64,000 nt of DNA from an uncultured Nostoc sp. (lineage in GTDB: Bacteria; Cyanobacteriota; Cyanobacteriia; Cyanobacteriales; Nostocaceae). The translations under genes and the position numbers were made by a program. Below, piece by piece: positions 56,734-64,000 of this stretch; position 1 is the first letter of the stretch, and each line of letters opens with the position of its first letter. The stretch is taken from positions 62,001 to 126,000 of the forward strand of contig NZ_CALMFY010000103.1 of assembly GCF_937863485.1 (NCBI RefSeq), written 5' to 3'. Below the pieces are notes generated by a model. The model did no database searches. It worked only from the letters and a program-made list of their open reading frames with translations, and had not been told where the DNA came from.

Positions 56734-58125
56734 GTGCCTGTGTCTCAACTGCCCTCTCAACCCACTGACAACAATAGTAGTACCGCGACGGATGTCACAC
56801 CAGTCGTGGCACTCAAAGAACTCGTGGCAAGGTTACACCGGGAACAGAACAAAATTCAAGATTTGCTAAGTTCTTTAGGATTTGCCCTGAGAAGTTTCAA
56901 TAATTTGAATCAGTTTTTGGAACTGATCCCGCTGATGGCAACAAGAGTGACAGATGCAGACGGTAGCGCCCTCTTCCTCTACAAACCTAATGGTCAAGTC
57001 AGGTTAGAGCAGTTACATTGGCAAGATAGTCGTCAACGAAAAAATATCCGCAAAGCGCTAGAAATAGCCAGCAGTCAAATCACACTTATGCCCAATACTG
57101 CCCCTCTAGCTAATGCCACGGGGATAATGGAAGACCAGATGCATCGCTATTTGGGGCCAGATGTGCAAATCTTTGGTACGGCGATTCTGGTGAAGCATAC
57201 AGAACGGGGATGGCTCTATGTCTTGAGCCGCGATCCAGAATATAGTTGGACAGAAACTAGGCAAAAGTTAGTTAGGTTAGTGGCAGACCAAACAGCAGTA
57301 GCGATCGAAAACGATGAACTAGCTGTAGAATTAAGAAAAAAAGAACGCCTAGACCAAGAACTAGAAATTGGCGCAGAAATTCAACGGCGACTTCTGCCAC
57401 GTCAATGCCCGATAATCCCTGGTGCTGTCCTAGCGGCACGTTGTAAACCTGCCAATCGCGTTGGCGGAGACTACTACGACTTTATTGCTACGAATCACAA
57501 TAAGATTCAGCCCAAGACCAAAGGCAGCACGGAAACTAGTCGCTGGGGTTTAGTTATTGGAGATGTCATGGGCAAAGGTGTCCCCGCTGGGCTGATTATG
57601 ACGATGATGCGGGGAATGCTACGGGGAGAAGTGCTACATGGTAATTCCCCAGCAGGAATTCTGCAAAACTTAAATAGAGTTATGTATGCAGATTTGGACA
57701 ATTCCCAGCGTTTTGTAACGCTATTTTACTCAGAATATAATCCCCATAACCGAATTTTATCTTATAGTAATGCGGCACATAATCCTCCCTTATGGTGGCA
57801 CGCAGCCACGAAAACTGTCAGCCGTTTAGATACTTTAGGAATGTTAATCGGTTTGGATGCTAACAGCCAATATGAAGATGCCCAGGCACAGTTAGAGCCT
57901 GGGGATACAATTATTTACTATACAGATGGCTTGACCGATGCTGCTGCCGCTGGTGGCGATCGCTTCGATGAAGACAACTTTGTCACTAGCTTCAATACGG
58001 CTTGCAAGTACTGCAATGGCCCACAGGAGATTGTGGATTACCTATTTGACCAAGTTCAGCAATTCATTGGTGCTGATAGGCAAAACACTGATGATATGAC
58101 ACTAGTTGTTCTGCAAATTTTATAG
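56734..58125 (+). CDS. GAF / PP2C-type (SpoIIE) serine phosphatase, RsbU-like
   Basis: A 463-residue protein, GTG start at 56734. A GAF-type sensor domain (about 40-205) is joined by a short coiled coil (ELAVELRKKERLDQELEIGA) to a SpoIIE/PP2C phosphatase domain (about 225-460). Metal-binding motifs are present: NRVGGDYYDF, GDVMGKGVPAGL, YYTDGLTDAA and TDDMTLVVL. Such proteins remove phosphate from anti-sigma-factor antagonists in partner-switching networks; no partner gene is next to it. It is cytosolic. A very long gene-free region precedes it. Confidence 0.92.
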   Translation: MPVSQLPSQPTDNNSSTATDVTPVVALKELVARLHREQNKIQDLLSSLGFALRSFNNLNQFLELIPLMATRVTDADGSALFLYKPNGQVRLEQLHWQDSRQRKNIRKALEIASSQITLMPNTAPLANATGIMEDQMHRYLGPDVQIFGTAILVKHTERGWLYVLSRDPEYSWTETRQKLVRLVADQTAVAIENDELAVELRKKERLDQELEIGAEIQRRLLPRQCPIIPGAVLAARCKPANRVGGDYYDFIATNHNKIQPKTKGSTETSRWGLVIGDVMGKGVPAGLIMTMMRGMLRGEVLHGNSPAGILQNLNRVMYADLDNSQRFVTLFYSEYNPHNRILSYSNAAHNPPLWWHAATKTVSRLDTLGMLIGLDANSQYEDAQAQLEPGDTIIYYTDGLTDAAAAGGDRFDEDNFVTSFNTACKYCNGPQEIVDYLFDQVQQFIGADRQNTDDMTLVVLQIL

Positions 58126-58184
58126 TCATTTACCCATAATAAAACTATCCCACCCGCACTGGGGCGCACCCTGACGCCACTTGC

Positions 58185-58272
58185 TTCTCCCTACAGCCCT
58201 TCTATCTTAAGGAGACGCTCTTGCATTCGGGCATCCTACGGCAGGCGCTAGCCTCTGGCAATGTGAAAAGGG
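58185..58272. repeat. Dispersed repeat, CTCCCTACAGCCCTT family, copy 3
   Basis: Nearly the same as 53174-53262: CTCCCTACAGCCCTTCT, GGAGACGCTCTTGC, TTCGGGCATCCTA, GGCAGGCGCTAGCCTCTGGC in the same order. The remaining spacer 58126-58919 shows short AAAAGGTAAA direct repeats (58630-58670) and no gene. Confidence 0.85.
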
Positions 58273-58919
58273 CATTGCCTCGCTCAACGCAGTGGCTACT
58301 CTTGCCACCCCCACCAAATCATAGATTTGGTAGCCAACTTTCGTAGTTGCGCGTCTGAATCCCCCACTGATAGCCAGTGGTAGCGAGTCTCTTGGCGTCT
58401 TGATTCTGATTCCTAGATTTTAAATAGGTAAATTCTTCTTCAATTATTTTTTCTTTGACTTTCTGTAGCGATCGCCCAAATGGCCGCACACCAACCTTTT
58501 TTAGTGAATCGTTTGTGTTTAGCCTTTAGAATAATACATAAAAAATGATCCTTAGAATACTTTTCTGTTCAAGTAAAAACTATATATTTTGCACATCTAG
58601 CACAGTAGGAAACGCCGAGGGGGAGACCAGGTAAAAGGTAAAATGTACAAGGTAAAAAGTAAAAGGTAAATTTACTTCTTCATTTTTGCTTTCTTTCTAT
58701 CCTTGTGACGCAAGCATTTGGCCTGCTCCGTTTTGGCGTTTTTATTTTTCCTTTCTCCGCCGTAGCAAGTTCACAACAGCAACGACGGAGTTTTGCTTTG
58801 TTTATTTCTCAAGTCTAGACTTGTTTGTTTTCAAGTTCCTTGGTATTTAAGTTAATAACCTTCATTTAATGATTTGTCAAGATATTTATAAAAATATTTT
58901 AAATTCAGAATTCAGATGG

Positions 58920-60203
58920 CTATTCTTGCGCCCCAGCTTTTTGTAGACTCCGCACCACATTTTTATAACCATTAAATTCTGCAATCATCAAAGCAGTATA
59001 ACCACCACGGTTTTTCAAATTCACATCTGCCCCAGCTTGGAGTAATACCTGCACGATTTCGTCATAACCTGCTGAGGCAGCCCACATCAAAGATGTTGCC
59101 CTGGCTGAGTCTTGAAAATTCACATCTGCCCCCTTTGCCAGCAGCAAATGTATAATCTCTGTGTGCTTGCGTTCGGTTGCCTTGATCAAAGCAGTTTTAC
59201 CATCATCCCCCGGTGTCTTGACATCAGCACCATAGTCTAGCAACACTTTCACTGTTTGGGTGTGTCCTTGTGATGCAGCCAATGTCAAAGGTAGTTCACC
59301 AAGATTTTTACCATTAATATCTCCCCCAGAACGCAGCAGTGCCTCGACAATTTGGCTATGTCCCTGCAATGCTGCTACAAGCAGTGGCGTATCACCCAGG
59401 TGGTTCCTAATTTGGGCATCTGCACCCCTGTTAAGTAACACTTGTACGACATCAATGTAGCCTTCCACAACGGCAAGGTGTAGGGCAGTTTCACCATCTT
59501 GATCTTGGAGATTAATCTCGGCACCTCGATCTAGTAAAGCTGCTGCAATCTCACTGTGTCCCGCTGCTGCTGCTGCCGATAGGGCAATTCCACCATTAGC
59601 GTTTTTCACATTCACATCAGCCCCTGCTGCTAGCAGTGCTTCCACAATCTCCAGATGTCCCAAGTCTGCCGCTAATGTTAAGAGTGTCTCACCCTCCTCA
59701 TCTCGGATATTGACATCGGCACCAGTTTGAAGAATTGCTTCTATAACTTCTATTTGTCCCTGCTTAACGGCGATTTTCAAGGCAGCATCATCATCTTTAT
59801 CTTTGATATTCACCTTCGCACCAGCAGCCAATAAGACTCGCACTATATCTACATGGCCTTTGAGTACTGCTGCCATTAAAGCTGTGCTGCCATCTTCATT
59901 AGTGGCATTTACATCAGCACCTTTGGATAGTAAAAGCTGCACAATGTCAAACTGTTTGGCACTAGCTGCCAACATCAAAGCTGTCAAACCATAGAGTTTT
60001 CTTTTCAAGTTGATATTTGCCCCAGCATCCAGCAGCGATCGCACAATTTCGGTATAGCCTAAATTGGCAGCAAACATTAACGCCGTCGTGCCTTGGCGAT
60101 CGCACGTGTCCACCAAGGCACCAGCACTTAGTAGCGCACATAGCCCCTTAATATCACCACTTTTAGCAGCTTTCAGCAGCAAAGTATCGTTGTTTTCAGT
60201 CAT
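58920..60203 (-). CDS. Ankyrin repeat protein
   Basis: A 427-residue protein made almost wholly of about 12-13 ankyrin units of 33 residues (pattern DGxTALxxAxxxGHxxIVxxLLxxGADVN). Consensus is kept from the cap (LLLKAAKSGDIKGLCALLSA) to the last unit. There is no signal peptide, membrane segment or catalytic domain, so it should be a cytosolic protein-binding scaffold. The target is unknown. High internal repetition makes the unit number prone to change. It is divergent from the DUF4079 gene. Confidence 0.93.
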   Translation of the reverse strand: MTENNDTLLLKAAKSGDIKGLCALLSAGALVDTCDRQGTTALMFAANLGYTEIVRSLLDAGANINLKRKLYGLTALMLAASAKQFDIVQLLLSKGADVNATNEDGSTALMAAVLKGHVDIVRVLLAAGAKVNIKDKDDDAALKIAVKQGQIEVIEAILQTGADVNIRDEEGETLLTLAADLGHLEIVEALLAAGADVNVKNANGGIALSAAAAAGHSEIAAALLDRGAEINLQDQDGETALHLAVVEGYIDVVQVLLNRGADAQIRNHLGDTPLLVAALQGHSQIVEALLRSGGDINGKNLGELPLTLAASQGHTQTVKVLLDYGADVKTPGDDGKTALIKATERKHTEIIHLLLAKGADVNFQDSARATSLMWAASAGYDEIVQVLLQAGADVNLKNRGGYTALMIAEFNGYKNVVRSLQKAGAQE

Positions 60204-60413
60204 GGATAAGATCCCACACAGGGGGTTTTGTTCGTCTACCCTTAAAATTCAGTCTGAGATTGTTTATCCACTTTGGCAAGAGGGCGAAGCAAAATAGTAG
60301 GGGAGATGGGAGAACAGAATTTTCCTTATTCTCTTTTACTCTGTGCAGCTTTAACCACAGAAACTAGAGTTATGCTAATTTTTATGAAGATTTAATAATT
60401 AGGCGAGAACACA

Positions 60414-60884
60414 ATGAGTCTGCAACTTACTCCATCAATTAAATATTGGCTGAACTTCATTCATCCGGTGCTCATGTGGGCACTATTAGCACTCTCAATT
60501 TATGCTGCCTACTTGGGGCTGCAAGTACAGCATACCAGAAATGCTAAGGGGGAAGAAAAGAAAGAACTGATTAAAGGTAGATATAACGTCAGACACTACC
60601 AAATCGGGTCTATACTCCTAGCTTTGATGGTGGCAGGTGCGATCGGTGCAATGGCTGTCACTTACATCAATAATGGTAAGTTATTTTTCGGATCTCACCT
60701 ACTAGCAGGGCTGGGTATGATGAGTTTGATTGCATTTTCTGCTGCTTTGTCTCCTTATATGCAGAAAGGGGCAAATTGGGCGCGTGCAACTCACATTTTG
60801 TTGAATTCTATCCTTTTGGGACTTTTTGCTTGGCAGGCTGTTACTGGCGTGCAAATTGTCCAAAGAATTCTGACTCAAGCATAG
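60414..60884 (+). CDS. DUF4079 membrane protein
   Basis: A 156-residue integral membrane protein with four hydrophobic helices: FIHPVLMWALLALSIYAAYL, SILLALMVAGAIGAMAVTYI, LAGLGMMSLIAFSAALSPYM and ILLNSILLGLFAWQAVTGV. Helix-edge histidines recur (FIHP, RHYQIG, GSHLLAG, ATHILLN), reminiscent of cytochrome b561-like proteins, a group to which DUF4079 has been compared; haem binding is only a suggestion. The family is confined mostly to cyanobacteria and plastids. A shared terminator separates it from the convergent DUF1997 gene. Confidence 0.88.
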   Translation: MSLQLTPSIKYWLNFIHPVLMWALLALSIYAAYLGLQVQHTRNAKGEEKKELIKGRYNVRHYQIGSILLALMVAGAIGAMAVTYINNGKLFFGSHLLAGLGMMSLIAFSAALSPYMQKGANWARATHILLNSILLGLFAWQAVTGVQIVQRILTQA

Positions 60885-60896
60885 ATTAAGTAGTAG

Positions 60897-60932
60897 TTTG
60901 TCATTTGTCACTAATTTTTGACAAATGACAAA
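60897..60932. terminator. Bidirectional terminator, 14-bp perfect stem
   Basis: Arms TTTGTCATTTGTCA (60897-60910) and its exact complement (60919-60932) around an 8-base loop. A-rich and T-rich flanks let it work for both the DUF4079 gene and the DUF1997 gene. Confidence 0.75.
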
Positions 60933-60946
60933 AAATAACTGTTGAA

Positions 60947-61621
60947 TCACTGCTTTTGCTTAGAATTAGCAGCAAAAGGTATTTTCAAAGATTTATGAAA
61001 ATCTTCCTGAACTTTGCGAGTTAAGCGGCGAGAGACTTGGCGGACAATTTGGTTAAGTAAGCGATCGCCTGTAGATTGAATTATAGACTTGGGTAATCGC
61101 TGAATAAACCTGGGAAAGTGCAAATCAACCATTAAATCCAATTCCCATTCAACTTTGGTAACCTCACCCATGTTAGTGGAAGCATCGTTTTCTATTAATT
61201 GTAGAGATGCCCGATAGTCTACGTCATAACCAGGCGGTTGGTAATCAGGAATGGGGATTGTACGGATGCGGTAAATACCCTCCTCTGGAGGCAACAATTC
61301 CAAACCAATTTTCGGTTCTACTTCATAACCAAAAGCACCAAAACGACCAATTACTAAAGCATAGCCATTTTCCCCAAGTAATTGTACCTTCATGGGTTCA
61401 GCGCAACGACAAAACCATGAGGCGTGAGCATTGAGATACTCAGCAACCTTCTGGGCTGGGGCAGGCATTTCCATAAAATCTTGATAATGACCAGAAAATT
61501 TTGTAAGCGTCGCTACATTTTCTTCTGTTAATGTGTCCTCAGCTTCTTGTTGGCTGGACGCTAGAGGTAAAACTGCTTCTGTTATTTCCCAGGATTTATA
61601 TTCGCCTTTTGTTGAAAGCAT
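60947..61621 (-). CDS. DUF1997 family protein
   Basis: A 224-residue soluble protein of the DUF1997 family, common to cyanobacteria and plants. Recognised stretches are FSGHYQDFMEMPAPAQKVAEYL, a short WFCRCAEPMKVQLLGENGYAL core, IGRFGAFGYEVEPKIGLELLPP, and a basic C-terminal helix region (NQIVRQVSRRLTRKVQEDFH). The fold resembles a polyketide-cyclase/START-like layout, which would bind a small lipid or pigment, but no function is proven. No signal peptide is visible. Confidence 0.87.
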   Translation of the reverse strand: MLSTKGEYKSWEITEAVLPLASSQQEAEDTLTEENVATLTKFSGHYQDFMEMPAPAQKVAEYLNAHASWFCRCAEPMKVQLLGENGYALVIGRFGAFGYEVEPKIGLELLPPEEGIYRIRTIPIPDYQPPGYDVDYRASLQLIENDASTNMGEVTKVEWELDLMVDLHFPRFIQRLPKSIIQSTGDRLLNQIVRQVSRRLTRKVQEDFHKSLKIPFAANSKQKQ

Positions 61622-61799
61622 AAATGCATTACTGTATATTTTGGCGTTGATCTATATTAATAATTCCCCATGCGCCTGGGTGATTTCGCATTCAGATCCT
61701 ATTTTGACCGAAACCTCATTAATCTGCCATTACCTCCATAGAATTACTAAAATAAAGAACTGAACAAGCACACAATAGTTTCCCAGGATAGCATTTCTC

Positions 61800-62456
61800 A
61801 TGAAAGCATTTGTAGCAGGGGCAACGGGTGAAACAGGTCGTCGGATTGTGCAAGAATTAATAGCGCGGAATATTCCCGTCCGAGCCTTGGTGCGGGATGT
61901 AGAGAAAGCCAAAGGTATTCTGTCTCCTGAAGTCGAATTAGTGGTAGGCGACGTGTTACAACCAGAAAGTCTGACTGCTGGGTTGGGAGATAGCACAGTT
62001 CTGTTGGTTGCTACTGGGGCAAAACCTAGCTTTGACCCCACTGGCCCCTATAAGGTAGATTTTGAAGGGAGTAAAAATTTAGTAGATGCTGCTAAGGTAA
62101 AGGGAATTGAGCATTTTGTCTTCGTTTCTTCATTGTGTACTTCCCAGCTTTTCCATCCGCTAAACTTGTTTTGGCTGATTTTGGTGTGGAAAAAACAAGC
62201 TGAAGAGTATATCCAGAAAAGTGGCCTTACCTATACGATTGTGCGACCTGGTGGGTTGAAGAATGAAGATAACCTCGACGCGATCGTGATGCAGAGTGCT
62301 GATACACTGTTCGACGGTAGCATCCCCAGGCAAAAAGTCGCCCAAGTTGCTGTTGAAGCGCTGTTTGAAGCAGATGCACGCAATAAACTTGTCGAAATTG
62401 TTGCAAAACCTGAAGCAGCCTCAAAAAGCTTTAAGGAGCTATTTCAACAGTGCTGA
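61800..62456 (+). CDS. NAD(P)-binding SDR family protein (atypical)
   Basis: A 218-residue Rossmann protein of the atypical short-chain dehydrogenase group. The dinucleotide motif is FVAGATGETGRRIVQEL. The cofactor-specific Arg (ALVRDVEKAK) suggests NADPH, and DVLQPESL, FVFVSSL and TYTIVRPGGL are present. Relatives in plants and cyanobacteria include Tic62/Ycf39-like and NmrA-like proteins, which act in redox sensing or chlorophyll/photosystem assembly. The catalytic Tyr-x-x-x-Lys of classical SDRs is not in its usual form, so a regulatory rather than enzymatic role is possible. Confidence 0.88.
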   Translation: MKAFVAGATGETGRRIVQELIARNIPVRALVRDVEKAKGILSPEVELVVGDVLQPESLTAGLGDSTVLLVATGAKPSFDPTGPYKVDFEGSKNLVDAAKVKGIEHFVFVSSLCTSQLFHPLNLFWLILVWKKQAEEYIQKSGLTYTIVRPGGLKNEDNLDAIVMQSADTLFDGSIPRQKVAQVAVEALFEADARNKLVEIVAKPEAASKSFKELFQQC

Positions 62457-62984
62457 TATTCGATTGGATTCTATTCCCCAAAATGATCGGCTCACATCTT
62501 CATGGAAAAGCGATGTCTACGATGGTCACTGAGCGGCTGATGAGCGCAGCGATGCACTGAGCTTGTCGTTGGCGCAGCCTCTCGTAGACAAGTGTCGAAC
62601 CATGTCTTACCCCTACGGGGATCTTGCTAGCAAGAGCGTCTCCAAGAGTTGTGCAGGCTATGACGCTCTCTTACGAGACGCTGCGCGTAGCTTGCTTCCC
62701 CGTAAGGGTACGAATACTCGCTAACGCAACTCTTGGAGACGCTGCGCGTAACTTGCTTCCCCGTAGGGGTACGCTATCGGCGTCGCACTTTGTCAATTAG
62801 CTTACCTCATCTAAATTGACCGCCCCTTGATTTCACTCCCGAAAGCGATCGCTGCATCCCACACCCAAAACGTAGGGTTAAAGCGCATTTCTGATCCGGC
62901 GGTTTACTCCTACACTTATTCATGATAGACAAGCGATCGCTCTCTTATTACCTTCATCTTCACAAAAGTGATATAAAATCACTT
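62457..62984. repeat. Repeat-filled spacer with duplicated 38-bp block
   Basis: Two direct copies of a 38-base block (62675-62712 and 62736-62773, GAGACGCTGCGCGTAGCTTG type) differ at a few bases. AAGAGTTGTGCAGG (62645-62658) and CAACTCTTGGAG are inverted words around them, and GATGTCTACGATGG near 62512 is the same family as 31372. Two GCGATCGC sites follow. No gene was seen. Confidence 0.75.
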
Positions 62985-62986
62985 TT
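62964..62986 (-). terminator. Hairpin at the end of the remnant
   Basis: AAAAGTGAT, five bases, ATCACTTTT: a perfect 9-bp stem overlapping the stop codon of the leftward remnant and T-rich at its 3' side in that direction. Confidence 0.5.
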
Positions 62987-63215
62987 ATTGTGGGAAGTAC
63001 TCACTGTTAAAAATATCTTCAGGAGTCAAAGGGCATTGTTCTGGGAAAATCTCAGGCGTTAAACCTGTTTTTTGAATTGCTTGTCTTCTGGCTTTAATAT
63101 AAACTGCACCTAAGCAGTTAAGAGAATAGGTGTGAACTTTGTCAGAATGAGTTCGTCGATGATTTTTGTTAGCAAAGAGAGCGAATTTGAAGGAGTCGGA
63201 CTCTGAAAGGCTTTG
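62985..63215 (-). pseudogene. C-terminal gene remnant of unknown family
   Basis: Read leftwards, an open frame of about 75 codons without a start codon gives SDSFKFALFANKNHRRTHSD, then a C-terminal part LNCLGAVYIKARRQAIQKTG and TPEIFPEQCPLTPEDIFN, and stops at 62987-62985. The sequence has normal protein-like composition and ends with a terminator-like hairpin, so it appears to be the end of a lost gene. I do not recognise the family. Confidence 0.4.
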
Positions 63216-63268
63216 AATTCAAAGGTGTTGAAAAACTTATTGGGCCAATAGCCGCGCTTCTCGGCTTT

Positions 63269-63919
63269 GTGTATTTGTTGCAATGGTATATTGGAGACTT
63301 GCGATCGCCTTCTGATCCCATCTTTGCAGTTAAACAGCCGCCTTTGGTCATGAAACAGGGCGATCCCTATATCCGCGCTTTAATGCGAACCATCTCAGCG
63401 AGTGAAGCCAGTGGCAATCGTCCCTATTCGCTGTTGTATGGTGGACAACAAGTCAACGACCTTAGCCGACATCCTGAAATATGCGTCACAATTGTCACAG
63501 GTCCCAACACAGGTAATTGTTCTACGGCTGCTGGCAGATATCAAATTATCAACATTACTTGGTATCGTTTAGCCCCCCGTTATCACCCAAAGCCGATGCA
63601 AATGATGTTTTGGACTACTTATAGTTTTGAAGCAGAATATCAAGATATAGTAGTTTACCGTTGGTTAAGTGATTCTAAAGTTTGGGGAACTGATATTTCT
63701 CAACTGTTGCATCAGGGAAAGTTAAATGATGTTTTGCGGCGACTTTCTCCCACTTGGACAAGTCTAGGATATGGTATAGAAACCAATTTTGTTAGTAGCT
63801 CTTTGCCTAAGGTTTATCAGAAAATGTTGCAAGAGGAATTAACCGCAGCTAAACAACCAACAGCCACGAAATTGACACCATCTCCAACTCCTTTTAGCAA
63901 GGCAGTAAAGAAGCAGTGA
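63269..63919 (+). CDS. Lambda-lysozyme-like muramidase (glycoside hydrolase)
   Basis: A protein of 216 residues from GTG 63269. The catalytic domain (about 28-175) matches phage-lambda-type muramidases (COG4678): RTISASEASGNRPYSLLYGG carries the catalytic Glu, then TAAGRYQIINITWYRL. A Pro/Thr-rich tail follows. The hydrophobic stretch before it (LIGPIAALLGFVYLLQW) continues in frame upstream of the GTG back to 63191 without another ATG, GTG or TTG. The true N-terminus may therefore start at an unusual codon or have been disturbed by the sequence upstream. A membrane-anchored, periplasmic wall hydrolase is likely. Confidence 0.82.
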   Translation: MYLLQWYIGDLRSPSDPIFAVKQPPLVMKQGDPYIRALMRTISASEASGNRPYSLLYGGQQVNDLSRHPEICVTIVTGPNTGNCSTAAGRYQIINITWYRLAPRYHPKPMQMMFWTTYSFEAEYQDIVVYRWLSDSKVWGTDISQLLHQGKLNDVLRRLSPTWTSLGYGIETNFVSSSLPKVYQKMLQEELTAAKQPTATKLTPSPTPFSKAVKKQ

Positions 63920-64000
63920 AGTAATCCTAATCTTTAACTTACAGCAGACAAAAAATATTTGATATTTTCTACAAATGCCAAGGTATTTTCAAAATGAATA

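Noticed and set aside
62296..62532. 78-codon + strand frame overlapping the SDR gene end
   Set aside because: It is an out-of-frame shadow of the SDR gene that runs into repeats.

Overview
The window comes from a filamentous, heterocyst-type cyanobacterium of the Nostoc/Anabaena group. The octamer GCGATCGC (HIP1) recurs in genes and spacers. Spacers carry many short dispersed palindromic repeats typical of Nostoc. A complete-looking hormogonium polysaccharide (hps) locus is present, and most proteins belong to cyanobacterial families (COP23, DUF4079, DUF4126, DUF1997, DUF29, RibBA, ClpB, HpsA-K). No tRNA, rRNA, CRISPR array, prophage or intact insertion sequence was recognised.

Layout. 1-1634: the N-terminus of a TonB-dependent receptor (off the left edge) with its AraC/PchR-like regulator upstream, the usual pairing for siderophore uptake. 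2177-7145: aminopeptidase P, a small acidic lipoprotein, a PhzF-family isomerase, DUF29, a 10 x 21-bp tandem array, a helix-hairpin-helix protein and a TetR regulator. 7296-10593: a pair of M16 zinc-peptidase genes (one with, one without the HxxEH site). 11487-18156: ribosomal protein L28, HtpG, ClpB and glyoxalase I. 18357-23828: a leftward trio made of a secreted double-trypsin/TPR/PDZ protein, a COP23-domain protein and a membrane Ser/Thr kinase with an outer sensor domain. 24167-32111: enolase, an ArgC homologue that has lost its catalytic cysteine, RibBA, a periplasmic amidase, a broken LRR-Roc GTPase gene and DUF4126. 32736-36266: cobalamin-dependent methionine synthase.

37045-50812 is the hps locus in order A to K: the giant pilin-like HpsA, pseudopilins B, C, D and H, glycosyltransferases E, F, G and K, and the membrane protein J. 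Together they are expected to make and export the polysaccharide needed for gliding of hormogonia. The position between H and J, where hpsI would fall, holds a DUF2064-type gene broken by a stop codon and two frameshifts. 51569-58125: a broken DUF502 gene, nusB, ftsY, a 1.5-kb gene-free gap with a strongly structured RNA-like element, and a GAF/PP2C phosphatase. 58920-63919: an ankyrin-repeat protein, DUF4079, DUF1997, an NAD(P)-binding reductase and a lambda-lysozyme-like muramidase.

Most intact genes look like ordinary vertically inherited cyanobacterial genes. The unusual content lies in (i) three broken genes (LRR-Roc, DUF2064, DUF502), (ii) several families of mobile palindromic repeats, one inserted with a clean 10-bp target duplication, and some of which appear to have entered reading frames, (iii) the ArgC active-site change, (iv) the protease/COP23/kinase trio, and (v) the structured element at 55590-55820, which may be a stand-alone HEARO (IscB omega-RNA type) RNA.
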